Of a stretch of DNA of 10,673 nucleotides, positions 1 to 7,425 are shown one piece after another. A program made the translations under genes and the position numbers. The number at the start of each line of letters is the position of its first letter. Position 1 is the first letter of the stretch. The DNA comes from CAYLNH01 sp964384625 (GTDB lineage Bacteria; Verrucomicrobiota; Lentisphaeria; JABSQK01). A model generated the notes under the pieces. It was not told the origin of the DNA and did no database searches. It saw only the letters and a list, made by a program, of their open reading frames with translations. The stretch covers positions 1-10,673 of the forward strand of contig CAYLNH010000256.1 of NCBI GenBank assembly GCA_964384625.1, written 5' to 3'.

Positions 1-91
1 CGACTCTTGAAAGTCTCTCAAAATGTGAAGTTATTTCCGCGCGGACCCTAAGGAGTCGTCCTTGTACTTGTAAACCATCTGACATACTGCC

Positions 92-120
92 AGTATAGCA
101 CACGACAATTCGTGAGTCCA
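92..120 (-). promoter_or_regulatory. Putative sigma70 promoter with extended -10, reading out of the left edge
   Basis: On the minus strand a TGGACT box (115-120) lies 17 nt from TATACT (92-97). The -10 is preceded by TGC, giving an extended -10 (TGnTATACT). Transcription would start near 85 and run leftward out of the window. It sits just past the terminator of the preceding leftward gene, as expected for the promoter of the next gene. A minus-strand frame beginning with ATG at 85-83 stays open for 28 codons to the window edge (MSDGLQVQGRL...), but it has no ribosome binding site and would be leaderless. I therefore call only the promoter, not the gene. Confidence 0.4.
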
Positions 121-132
121 GCGCTGATGAAG

Positions 133-159
133 AAAAAAATTACAGCCTCAGTTTGAGGC
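133..159 (-). terminator. Rho-independent terminator of the toroid-repeat gene
   Basis: A 6-bp perfect stem (gcctca 145-150 with tgaggc 154-159, 3-nt loop) is followed on the minus strand by TGTAA and then seven Ts (139-133). It lies 47 nt past the stop codon of the 206-1786 gene and points the right way. A second short hairpin at 174-189 (cgcccg/cgggcg) lies between them and has no T tract. Confidence 0.55.
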
Positions 160-205
160 GCGGTAAACAGGTACGCCCGTGGACGGGCGGCCCCAGGTCG
201 GGCTG

Positions 206-1786
206 TCAGTTGATTTCGATTACGTTGCCGGCGCCGATGCCGGCCCGGTTCAGGTCCTCCTCGTTGTGGCTGACGTGGCGCTCCATCTTGTTGATGTCGA
301 AGGTAGGCAGGTAGCGGTAGTAGACTTCGAGCTGCAGCGTGGCCCAGCAGGTGGCCAGCACCCGCCCCGGCAGATCCTCGCCCATGCCGTGGCCCTTCTT
401 GACCTGCCAGTAGCCTTCCGGCTGCTGGTGCCGGACCAGGGCCCGCTCGAAGTTGCGGCGCCAGGCGGCCCAGCGTTTGCAGGCGGCGCGGTCCTTGCTG
501 CCGTCCGGCTTCAGCCGGGCGTTGTACATCGCCTGCGTGTCGTAGTACCAGCCGTACATTGATTTGCCGGCAACCGCGTCCCATTTGTCCGGGGATTCCA
601 CGACCGCTTCATACAGCGGCAGCCGCTGCGCGGCGATCGTCTCCAGCGCGGCCTTCGTCTCCCGGCAGCGACCCTCGCCGAGAAGTTGCAGGGCAACCGC
701 GCCGACGCCCGTCATGTTGCCGCCGGTGCCCGGTTTGCTGTAGCCGAATTTGCCGTCCTTATATGCCGTCCGACGGCAGAAAACGATCGATTTCCGGATG
801 GCTTCGGCAAGGCCGTCGTTGGCGGCGCCGGCAACGTAGGCTGCCTTCAACGCCTGGAATTGCCAGCCGCTGACCGACAGGTCCCAGCGATCGCCCTTGC
901 TGAAGTTGTAGTTGTAGCCGCCGCCGTTCTGCTGGCCGTAGATGATGACGTCCACTGCCCGTTCCATTGCCGTCCGCAGAAACGGAATCCGGGTCATGCC
1001 GTAGGACTCGGCCAGGGCGTAGGTCGCGATGCCGTGGCCGTAGGCCTTCTGGCCGAGGTTGCCGGTCTTACTCTGCAATACCCGGTTGCTCAACCACCTC
1101 ATTGCCTTTTGCACGGTGACGCCGTACTGGTGCGACAGCGGCGTCTCGCCGTAGGCCAGGAAGACCAACAGCGCCATTCCCGTGTGCGCCGGTGACTGCC
1201 GGCCCCACGAACCGTCGGCATGCTGCACCTTCGCCAACCAGCCCAGTGCCTTGATCACCGACTGCTGACCCGGCCGACCGCCGCCGCCGTCGCGCACGCC
1301 GCGATTGCGTCCGGCATCCGTCCGGCCCCCATACAACCCGTCCATCACCAGCGAACTGGTGTGATCCAGACGGACATCCGAGATCTCCGACAGGTCCATC
1401 CGGTCTCTGGTCTGCGGGACCTCGTCGCTGACGTCTACCGGACTGTCCAGCGTCTTGTCCAGCGCCTCTTTGTTCGGGGCCTCGACTTCCGACGGGGGAA
1501 CATCTTCGACGATGGTCTCCTCAACTTCGTTCAGCTCCTGTTCGACGAATGGTTCCAGCTCCACCGGCTTATCTTCGACGATGGCGACCTCGATGGTCGG
1601 CGGGGCGGGCGCGGCCTGGGTCACCACGAACACCAGCATCAGGGCCAGGATGACCAGATGCGTGACCAGCGAGACCGCCGGCCCGGCCAGGTTCTCCAGC
1701 AATTGCTTGCGGTGATACTCCTCGAGGATGGCCGCGATGTCGACCTCCTCCACATAGGGCTCCTCGGTGTAGTAGGCTTCGCTCAT
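206..1786 (-). CDS. Membrane-anchored prenyltransferase/squalene-oxidase-repeat protein
   Basis: The 526-aa protein has a short acidic cytoplasmic N-terminus and one membrane helix at about residues 38-57. A proline- and glutamate-rich linker follows (about 58-130), then a Gly/Arg-rich stretch (158-172). A soluble alpha-helical domain of the prenyltransferase/squalene-oxidase (alpha/alpha toroid) repeat type runs from about 175 to 495. Repeat signatures are GWLAKVQHADGSWG (182-195), LSVSGWQFQALKAA (303-316) and LATCWATLQLEVYY (477-490). I do not see the DxDD motif of squalene-hopene cyclases, so an enzyme role is not supported; proteins of this kind in PVC bacteria are functionally unknown. 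The single-helix anchor plus acidic/proline linker resembles TonB or ExbD organisation, which is only an analogy. The start is fixed by GGAGGT at 1793-1798, 6 nt upstream. The gene has its own promoter and terminator and is divergent from the macro-domain gene. Confidence 0.85.
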   Translation of the reverse strand: MSEAYYTEEPYVEEVDIAAILEEYHRKQLLENLAGPAVSLVTHLVILALMLVFVVTQAAPAPPTIEVAIVEDKPVELEPFVEQELNEVEETIVEDVPPSEVEAPNKEALDKTLDSPVDVSDEVPQTRDRMDLSEISDVRLDHTSSLVMDGLYGGRTDAGRNRGVRDGGGGRPGQQSVIKALGWLAKVQHADGSWGRQSPAHTGMALLVFLAYGETPLSHQYGVTVQKAMRWLSNRVLQSKTGNLGQKAYGHGIATYALAESYGMTRIPFLRTAMERAVDVIIYGQQNGGGYNYNFSKGDRWDLSVSGWQFQALKAAYVAGAANDGLAEAIRKSIVFCRRTAYKDGKFGYSKPGTGGNMTGVGAVALQLLGEGRCRETKAALETIAAQRLPLYEAVVESPDKWDAVAGKSMYGWYYDTQAMYNARLKPDGSKDRAACKRWAAWRRNFERALVRHQQPEGYWQVKKGHGMGEDLPGRVLATCWATLQLEVYYRYLPTFDINKMERHVSHNEEDLNRAGIGAGNVIEIN

Positions 1787-1827
1787 GACACGACCTCCGG
1801 CTTGTTGGTTATAAACTCTCTATAAAT

Positions 1828-1856
1828 ACTATGGCAATTCAGATAACGGATTTCAA
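1828..1856 (-). promoter_or_regulatory. Putative sigma70 promoter of the toroid-repeat gene
   Basis: On the minus strand TTGAAA (1851-1856) is followed after 17 nt by CATAGT (1828-1833), giving a leader of about 35 nt before the ATG at 1786. Just upstream (1863-1882) is AT-rich DNA with the 9-mer ttataaaaa or a close form of it twice, which could act as an UP element. It stands out against GC-rich surroundings. Confidence 0.4.
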
Positions 1857-1901
1857 GTACATTTTATAAAAACCTTATAAAAAGATTTCTGGCGCCGGGG
1901 C

Positions 1902-1931
1902 TTGGATCTGGCCGTGGTTGAGGGCTATAGT
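1902..1931 (+). promoter_or_regulatory. Putative promoter of the macro-domain gene
   Basis: A good -10 (TATAGT, 1926-1931) lies 18 nt from a weak -35 (TTGGAT, 1902-1907). The leader would be about 95 nt. I see no convincing riboswitch or leader peptide in 1938-2020. This promoter and the leftward one at 1828-1856 are back to back. Confidence 0.3.
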
Positions 1932-2020
1932 CTGGTCCGGCCGCCAGGATTCCGGCGACGCGCAGACGGGGTCAGCGGAGTGGTGCGGCAGGCCGGCCGG
2001 AGGTGACGTCGGCAACGAAA

Positions 2021-2025
2021 AGGAG
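2021..2025 (+). promoter_or_regulatory. Ribosome binding site that decides the macro-domain start
   Basis: AGGAG at 2021-2025 is only 2 nt from the first in-frame ATG (2028) but 8 nt from the second ATG (2034). The second is the workable start and removes two residues (Met-Thr) from the longest reading. Confidence 0.6.
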
Positions 2026-2033
2026 CGATGACG

Positions 2034-2546
2034 ATGGCGGTGGAGATCATTCAGGCAGACATCACGACCCTGGCGGTGGACGCCGTGGTCAATGCGGCGA
2101 ACAGCAGCCTGCTGGGCGGCGGCGGGGTGGACGGTGCGATTCATCGGGCGGCGGGTCCGGGGCTGCTGGCTGAATGCCGGGGGCTGAACGGTTGCCCGAC
2201 GGGCGAGGCGCGGATCACCGGCGGGCACGAGTTGCCGGCGCAGCATGTCATTCACACGGTCGGACCGGTCTGGCACGGCGGCGGCCATGGTGAAGCGGAG
2301 TTGTTGGCCGACTGCTATCGGAACAGCCTGGCCCTGGTGGCGGAGCACGGGCTGCAGTCCGTCGCGTTTCCGTGCATCAGCACGGGGGTATACGGTTATC
2401 CGGTCGAAGCCGCCTGCCGGGTTGCCCTGCCGCTGGTGCAGGCGTTCGTCGCGGGCAATCCCGAGGTGCGCGTGATTTTCTGCTGTTTCTCGGCGGCGGA
2501 CAAAGGGGTCTACGACCGGGTGTGGGATGAAGTTGATGCATCGTAA
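2034..2546 (+). CDS. ymdB: Macro-domain protein, O-acetyl-ADP-ribose deacetylase (YmdB/MacroD type)
   Basis: This 170-aa protein is a single macro domain, the usual size for E. coli YmdB. Family members bind ADP-ribose and hydrolyse O-acetyl-ADP-ribose; MacroD relatives also remove mono-ADP-ribose from proteins. The signatures are all present: QADIT (7-11), VNAAN (19-23), the Gly-rich loop GGGGVDGAIHRAAGP (28-42) and ISTGVYGYP (115-123). Counted from ATG 2034, the catalytic pair corresponding to YmdB Asn25/Asp35 is Asn23 and Asp33. It has no signal peptide, so it is cytoplasmic. The start at 2034 is preferred over 2028 because AGGAG is 8 nt upstream of it. The gene lies 113 bp before the kinase on the same strand, with a possible separate promoter between, so co-transcription is possible but not shown. 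Fold and family are near certain; the exact substrate is not. Confidence 0.93.
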   Translation: MAVEIIQADITTLAVDAVVNAANSSLLGGGGVDGAIHRAAGPGLLAECRGLNGCPTGEARITGGHELPAQHVIHTVGPVWHGGGHGEAELLADCYRNSLALVAEHGLQSVAFPCISTGVYGYPVEAACRVALPLVQAFVAGNPEVRVIFCCFSAADKGVYDRVWDEVDAS

Positions 2547-2590
2547 ACCGGCGTTGCGACAGCCTGAGAGAAGAGGCGCTCCGGCGCCGA

Positions 2591-2618
2591 TTGAAACTGG
2601 GTGGGGTCAGGGCATATT
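2591..2618 (+). promoter_or_regulatory. Possible promoter of the kinase gene
   Basis: TTGAAA (2591-2596) is followed 16 nt later by CATATT (2613-2618), or 18 nt later by TATTAA (2615-2620). It is the AT-rich part of the 113-bp gap between the macro-domain and kinase genes. A short GC stem just before it (ggcgc 2574-2578 with gcgcc) has no T tract. Confidence 0.35.
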
Positions 2619-2641
2619 AAGGCGTTTCCGCTTGTGGATCC

Positions 2642-2648
2642 AGGAGGT
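2642..2648 (+). promoter_or_regulatory. Shine-Dalgarno site supporting a GTG start for the kinase
   Basis: AGGAGGT is a near-perfect anti-16S match. It is 11 nt from GTG 2660 and 17 nt from the next ATG (2666), so the GTG start is favoured even though the distance is on the long side. Confidence 0.5.
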
Positions 2649-2659
2649 ACTTCCGGCTC

Positions 2660-5020
2660 GTGCAGATGCAATGCCCGCAATGTAAAAGCCCGATCGAGAT
2701 TTCGGCTCAGGAATTCGGGGCGAATGTTGGGTGTGGGTCGTGCGGCGAGATTGTCGAGGCGCCGGAGTCGCGTCTGGCCCCCGGCATGATGCTGGGCGGC
2801 GATTTCGTCATCAAAGCAACATTCGGCAGCGGCGGGATGGCGACGATCTATCTTGCCGACCAGATCTCACTGCAGCGCGAGGTCGCTCTCAAAGTCCTGC
2901 ACCCGGAACACGCGGCGGACAACGAACAAGTTCAGGGCTTTATGCGTGAAGCCCGCAGCGTCGCGCAACTCAATCACCCGGGCATTGTGCAGATCTACTA
3001 CGTCGGCGAGGAGGAGGGCTACTACTTCTTTGCCATGGAATCGGTCATGGGGGCGTCGGTCAAGGAGATTCTGCAGCAGGATGAGAAGCCGGCCCTGGAG
3101 TGGTCGCTGGATGTTGCCCGCAAAATTGCATTGTCATTGAACCACGCCTGGAAGAACGGCAATCTGGTCCACCGCGACATCAAGCCGGACAATATTATCA
3201 TCCGGCGCGACGGCCGGGTCAAACTGGCGGATCTCGGTCTGGCCAAACCGGCGGAATCACTCCGTGAGTTCGGCGACGAGGTGGAAGGCACCCCGCAGTA
3301 CATCTCGCCGGAAGGGATCCTTGGCGACCCGATGGATTTCCGCAGCGACATATACAGCCTGGGGGCGACGCTGTACCACATGGTTACGGGCGGGTTCCCG
3401 TTTGAAGGCGAAACGCCGAACCAGACGGCGGAGATGCATGTCGAGGCGCCGCTGCAGCCCCCGCACGAACGAAATCCGGACGTCCCCGCGTACGTCAGCA
3501 AAGTTATCTCCAGGATGATGGAGAAGAAGCCGGAAAACCGCTACCAGTCGCTCGAGGAGCTGGCGGACGCGCTGAAGGTGACGACGTCCAAATTGCGGCG
3601 CGCTGCCCGGACCGATACGAGTCGTACCAGCCGGACGCGAAAGCTCGACACCGATTCAGTGGAGCGGACGCAGGTGGTGACGTTGAAGCCGTCGCCGGAC
3701 ACGGGGACGACCGACCGCCTGATGCGCCTTGTCCTGATCGGCGCCGCCATCGTCGTCCTGGGCGCCATCGCGCTGCTGATCTATGCCGCGGTTTCTCTGC
3801 GGGACGAGCCGTATCACGCACCGCTGGATCGCGGGCAGGCGGGCGACAAGCCGAAACCTGAACCGGTTGTCGAGGACCCATTCGACACGGCTGGTCTGGC
3901 ACCGGGCTTCCTCGGCGAGTATTTCCACGGGCAGAGTTTTGAAAAGTTCATCCTGGCCCGGGCCGACCAGACGATCAGCCTTGAGAACGCCGAGTTCAAG
4001 GACCTCCTTGGACGGACCGAAAACCTGTCGATCCGGTGGACCGGCAAGCTGCCCCTGAAGAAGGACGTCAGGTACACCCTGCATTGTCGCAGTGACGACG
4101 GCCAGCGGCTTTGGATCAACGGCATCAACGTTATCAACGACTGGGAGGAGCAACCGGCAAAGTGGCAGCAGAAATCCGTGACGGTGCGGCGCTCGGGCTT
4201 GTATGAACTCTGTTATGAGTACTACCAGGGCGAGGGTGACGGCGAGGTCAGGATCGAATGGGAGGGCGAGGGCGAGTTTGATCGGCGGCAGTTCGCCGCC
4301 GGCGATGTCTTCCACGATCCGACGAGCGTGGTCTCGCGCGGGCTGGTGCTCCATTTCCGTTTTGACGAGACCACGGGCGATGTCACCAAGGACGCGTCGC
4401 GCAAGGACCACATCGGCTCGCTCAGCGGCAAGGTCGAGGGCATCAGTACCGGGCAGGTCATCGGCGCCGGCGCCGTCGCCTTCGCCGGGGGACTGATCCA
4501 GGTTTCGCACAGTGACGTGCTGGCGCTCTCCGGTCCGGTTGCCGTCAGCCTCTGGCTGAAACCGACCAATTTCGCGTCGCAGCAATGCGTGCTTATGAAG
4601 GGCAAGGACGCCAGGTCGTCGCCCATTTCTCTGGTCTTGGAAAAAGAGACGGGGAAGGTCATGTTCGGCGTTGGCGACGGCAAAAACTGGTCGCGTCGCA
4701 AGTTCGACCACGACGGCTTGCGGCCGGATCAGTGGCAGCACGTTGTTGCTGTCTGCCACCATAGCAAGAGATTTACGCTCTTCGTTGATGGCCGCCAGGT
4801 GGACGAAGGGGACCGAACGGAAGGCAACGGCAAGACGGTTCGTCCCCGCAACCAGCGTGAACCGCTGCACATTGGCCGTCGACACGACAAGGACCCCTTC
4901 CGCGGCGTGATCGATGACCTCCGGATCTTCAAGCGGCAGATCAACGGCAAAGAGGTCGAGTTGCTGTACGCTCTGGGAGCGAAGGCCGCGAAAGCGTCGG
5001 CCGGCAAGACGAGCGAGTAG
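2660..5020 (+). CDS. Transmembrane Ser/Thr protein kinase with zinc ribbon, PA14 and LamG-like domains
   Basis: The 786-aa receptor-like kinase has an N-terminal zinc ribbon with CPQC (5-8) and CGSC (25-28). A PknB-type kinase domain (about 46-307) follows. It carries GSGGMATIYLA (56-66), Lys78 in VALK, Glu97 in the C-helix, HRDIKPDN (171-178, catalytic Asp173), DLG at 191-193 in place of DFG, and GTPQYISPE (210-218). All key residues are present, so it should be active. A basic Thr/Ser-rich juxtamembrane stretch (310-353) could be autophosphorylated. One membrane helix spans about 357-379. Outside lie a PA14 domain (about 414-553, with RSDDGQRLWING) and a concanavalin-A-like LamG domain (about 561-775, with LHFRFDE and HIGRR). 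Both outer folds often bind carbohydrate, so I infer that it senses an external or wall polymer. GTG start. No phosphatase or substrate gene is adjacent. Confidence 0.92.
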   Translation: MQMQCPQCKSPIEISAQEFGANVGCGSCGEIVEAPESRLAPGMMLGGDFVIKATFGSGGMATIYLADQISLQREVALKVLHPEHAADNEQVQGFMREARSVAQLNHPGIVQIYYVGEEEGYYFFAMESVMGASVKEILQQDEKPALEWSLDVARKIALSLNHAWKNGNLVHRDIKPDNIIIRRDGRVKLADLGLAKPAESLREFGDEVEGTPQYISPEGILGDPMDFRSDIYSLGATLYHMVTGGFPFEGETPNQTAEMHVEAPLQPPHERNPDVPAYVSKVISRMMEKKPENRYQSLEELADALKVTTSKLRRAARTDTSRTSRTRKLDTDSVERTQVVTLKPSPDTGTTDRLMRLVLIGAAIVVLGAIALLIYAAVSLRDEPYHAPLDRGQAGDKPKPEPVVEDPFDTAGLAPGFLGEYFHGQSFEKFILARADQTISLENAEFKDLLGRTENLSIRWTGKLPLKKDVRYTLHCRSDDGQRLWINGINVINDWEEQPAKWQQKSVTVRRSGLYELCYEYYQGEGDGEVRIEWEGEGEFDRRQFAAGDVFHDPTSVVSRGLVLHFRFDETTGDVTKDASRKDHIGSLSGKVEGISTGQVIGAGAVAFAGGLIQVSHSDVLALSGPVAVSLWLKPTNFASQQCVLMKGKDARSSPISLVLEKETGKVMFGVGDGKNWSRRKFDHDGLRPDQWQHVVAVCHHSKRFTLFVDGRQVDEGDRTEGNGKTVRPRNQREPLHIGRRHDKDPFRGVIDDLRIFKRQINGKEVELLYALGAKAAKASAGKTSE

Positions 5021-5342
5021 GGCGTTCTGTCCGCCGTCGCCGCCGCCGTGATCCGTACTACTATCCCGCAGATTCTTGTTTTCTGCGCAAGGTTCGCCTT
5101 GTAAGAGGTTCCGATTTAACGAACTACATATTCCGAGAATCTCCATCGTTGTCTTGATCGTTGTCCAAAACCGGAGCGAAGCGATCCTCCGAATCCGATA
5201 GGATGCGATGGGAGACAGACGGCTTCCAGCCTATGGCTGCCGCAGGCAGCAACGCAGTGACAACGATCAAGACAACGAGACTGGATGGGGATCAGTCTTG
5301 GTTGCGGCCAACGGCCGCGCTAAGGTGTCCGTGGTGCTGGAG
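5021..5342. other. Convergent intergenic region with hairpins and a 133-bp inverted-repeat element
   Basis: The kinase and the YlqF gene both end here, tail to tail. I see no gene. From left to right it holds: a weak stem (cgcaga/tctgcg, about 5068-5088); a UUCG-loop hairpin (caagg 5088-5092 with ccttg 5097-5101); the inverted-repeat element 5146-5278; a 6-bp stem agactg/cagtct (5278-5298); and a GC hairpin gcggcc/ggccgc (5304-5318). None has a clear T tract on either strand, so transcription end points for the two convergent genes are uncertain. Confidence 0.6.
5146..5278. repeat. 133-bp element bounded by a perfect 20-bp inverted repeat
   Basis: The left arm TCGTTGTCTTGATCGTTGTC (5146-5165) is the exact reverse complement of 5259-5278. 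Each arm contains CGTTGTC (or its complement) twice, 12 nt apart. The 93-nt interior has a perfect gctgcc-gca-ggcagc hairpin (5236-5250) and an atcct/aggat stem (5184-5204). There is no room for a transposase. The size and termini suit a non-autonomous palindromic element (MITE or REP-like) or a long structured RNA end for the convergent genes. I see no clear target-site duplication. Confidence 0.6.
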
Positions 5343-6206
5343 TCAGCCGGGGGCTTCCAGACTGATGCGGCCGTAGTTGCCCTCGCGGAATTCGCGCAGC
5401 AACAGATCCGCCGCCTGCTTGTGCCGGACAATACCGCCGGCGTTGATATAGCCGGCGCGGCGCCCGACTTCCTCCAGGAGTTCCTCGGAGGTCGCCGGGA
5501 AACCATCGAGCTTGTGGCGGCTGACGATTTCCCAGCGGTCCTGCTGCCGGTAGACATGGTGCAGGTATTCCACCAGCAGTTCCGTGCCGATGACCGAGTC
5601 CTTGATGGTCGCCAGCAATCCCAGGCGCAGGCCGGTTTCGGCCTGCTTGAGTTTCGGCAGCGTGACGCCGGGGGTGTCCAGCAGTTCCAGGTCATCGCTC
5701 AAGGTTACCCATTGCTGCTGCCGGGTGACGCCGGGGTGCGGCCCGATCTTGGCCTGTTTGCGGCCCGTCAGCAGGTTGATCAGCGAGGACTTGCCGACAT
5801 TCGGGATGCCGACCACCATGATGCGCGTGGCATGCAGTTGCGGCCGGGTTACGCCGCGACGCTGCCGGTCGTCCGTCGCCGCCCGCTGCAGGATCTTCAG
5901 AATGCGGGAGCGCGTGCCGCGGCGCCGATGGTGCAGAGCCAGGCATTGACGGTTTTCATCACGGAAATGCCGGACCCAGGCCTTCGTCGTGTCGCTGTCC
6001 GCCAGGTCCTCCTTGTTGATGACGATCACGTGCGCCTTATTCGCGGCCATCCGGCTGAGCCGGGGATTCAACGAACTTCGCGGCGCCCGGGCGTCGACGA
6101 TTTCCAGCACCAGGTCAATCAGTTTGAGCCGGTCCTGCAGTTCGCGTTCGGCTTTGCGCATATGCCCGGGATACCAGGACATCGGGGACAGCCGCGAGAA
6201 ATCCAT
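5343..6206 (-). CDS. rbgA: Ribosome biogenesis GTPase YlqF/RbgA
   Basis: This 287-aa protein is close in length to B. subtilis RbgA, the circularly permuted GTPase that acts in late 50S subunit assembly. Motifs appear in the permuted order. WYPGHMRKA (11-19) and DARAPRSSLNP (38-48) come first. The G4 motif NKED (64-67) precedes the P-loop GIPNVGKSS (133-141), then the G2 region PGVTR (158-162) and the G3 motif DTPG (177-180). The C-terminal half (KDSVIG, INAGGI, GRISLEAP) matches the family's RNA-binding part. The G5 region looks unusual (LALHHRRRG, 89-97, where an S/N-A type motif is expected). The longest frame runs 36 codons further upstream, but GGAGGT at 6215-6220, 8 nt before ATG 6206, and the family N-terminus both fix this start. 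The preceding gene stops 4 nt upstream, so translation is likely coupled. Confidence 0.95.
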   Translation of the reverse strand: MDFSRLSPMSWYPGHMRKAERELQDRLKLIDLVLEIVDARAPRSSLNPRLSRMAANKAHVIVINKEDLADSDTTKAWVRHFRDENRQCLALHHRRRGTRSRILKILQRAATDDRQRRGVTRPQLHATRIMVVGIPNVGKSSLINLLTGRKQAKIGPHPGVTRQQQWVTLSDDLELLDTPGVTLPKLKQAETGLRLGLLATIKDSVIGTELLVEYLHHVYRQQDRWEIVSRHKLDGFPATSEELLEEVGRRAGYINAGGIVRHKQAADLLLREFREGNYGRISLEAPG

Positions 6207-6210
6207 GGGC

Positions 6211-7398
6211 TCACACCTCCCGGCCGGGATCGTATTCGTACTCGACCGCGTTGCGGTCATGGTCCGCTCGCGCAAACAGCCGCCGCAGGCTGGGCAGGTC
6301 CAACGTCGGTTCATTGTGGAGTCGGCGCTCCGAACCGAGCCGCTGCCGGATCCAGAGGGCCAGTTCCAGAATGCCGGTCAGGTCGAAGTGGGCAAACTCG
6401 CCGGTACGGTCAACATGACGTCCCGTCAGGCACGGAGCGGGAATCAGGCCGGCCAGGACGACGCCGGTATCCGCGGGCAATGTGTTCTGCAACTGGCGGA
6501 TCGCCTTGCGCACCCGTTTCCGGAGGCCGGAGGCGGAGAAGCACGGACCGCCCCCGGGAGTGTGGCACAGTTTGCCGGGGACCGGGCAGGCGCGCAGGTC
6601 CAGCGTGACGCAGTCGGCTGCGGCGGACGCGATTGCCGCCGGCTCCAGGCCCCCTTGCGGGCGCCAGTCAAGCGCGGCGCCGGACGGCGGCGTGATGCCG
6701 GTTGCCGGGCCCCACGCCAGGTACCAGGAGAATCGATAGGAGCGCGGACGCGGCGAGTGCTCCTCATCCACCCGCGTCACCACGCGGCGGAAATGAATGC
6801 CGTCCGGCCCGCGTTCAAGACAATACTGCCCGCGGTTGCCGGCCTCCAGCAGTCCCTCCCGCCAGCGCCAGACATCCACCCCCACGCCGATCTCGAGTTC
6901 GACGCCGTCATCGCGCCGCAACACAAGGGCCAGGGGATGCTGCGTCCAGGTTACCGGTTCCGATTCAAGCGCGGTCCAGTCGGACAATTCGCCGTCCTCC
7001 CGGAGTTGCCGCCATTCCCGGTAGTTGCCGGGGAACTTGAGACTGTCCACTTCCAGCTTCGTCTTGAGGACCGTGCCTTTCGGGATCCGGATATCGGTAA
7101 CGACCCGGACGGCGTGGTCCGAAAAGTGGCTGGTGTGGGCGAAACGCACACCGGCGCCGAACGGGAGTTGTCCGGTGGTATGGACGATTGCCGCCTGGCC
7201 CTTGCGGGAGGAGCGGACATCATCCGCCAGCGCCAGGCTTTCGTCCAGATCGTCAATGCGGCAAATCGGGGCGCTGCACAACGGCTCCCCGTCGTAGTCG
7301 AAGGTTGCCGGCCCGAAAGTCTGTTCCAGTTCATAGCGGGCTTCCCACGGCAACTCGTTGCCGGTAACCAGGATGGCGTCGTCAAAAGTCTGAATCAT
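6211..7398 (-). CDS. Uncharacterised cytoplasmic protein in the YlqF operon
   Basis: I do not recognise this 395-aa protein. It has no signal peptide or membrane helix. The first half (about 1-235) looks beta-rich, with alternating hydrophobic and charged residues and aromatic segments such as SLKFPGNYREWRQL. A stretch at about 245-290 is Gly/Pro/Ala-rich with four cysteines, including RACPVPGKLCHTPGGGPCF. The C-terminal part (about 292-395) looks alpha-helical. A stop lies four codons upstream of ATG 7398, so this is the first possible ATG, but it has no good ribosome binding site. Its last codons contain the ribosome binding site of the YlqF gene, and the two genes are 4 nt apart, so a link in expression is likely. 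The reading frame is supported by length, packing and the coupled neighbour; the function is open. Confidence 0.75.
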   Translation of the reverse strand: MIQTFDDAILVTGNELPWEARYELEQTFGPATFDYDGEPLCSAPICRIDDLDESLALADDVRSSRKGQAAIVHTTGQLPFGAGVRFAHTSHFSDHAVRVVTDIRIPKGTVLKTKLEVDSLKFPGNYREWRQLREDGELSDWTALESEPVTWTQHPLALVLRRDDGVELEIGVGVDVWRWREGLLEAGNRGQYCLERGPDGIHFRRVVTRVDEEHSPRPRSYRFSWYLAWGPATGITPPSGAALDWRPQGGLEPAAIASAAADCVTLDLRACPVPGKLCHTPGGGPCFSASGLRKRVRKAIRQLQNTLPADTGVVLAGLIPAPCLTGRHVDRTGEFAHFDLTGILELALWIRQRLGSERRLHNEPTLDLPSLRRLFARADHDRNAVEYEYDPGREV

Positions 7399-7425
7399 GT
7401 GAACTGTTCAGGGGCTGAAAGCGCT

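Noticed and set aside
3656..5146. 496-codon minus-strand frame opposite the kinase
   Set aside because: It is antisense to the PA14/LamG coding region, where the plus strand gives recognisable domains. It is a common shadow in GC-rich DNA.
6207..6314. 36-codon N-terminal extension of YlqF
   Set aside because: The extension overlaps the upstream gene in another frame. GGAGGT lies 8 nt before ATG 6206, and RbgA proteins begin close to the WYPGHM motif.
5208..6608. 466-codon plus-strand frame over YlqF
   Set aside because: The minus strand encodes a full set of RbgA motifs. The plus product has no family features and starts inside the repeat element.
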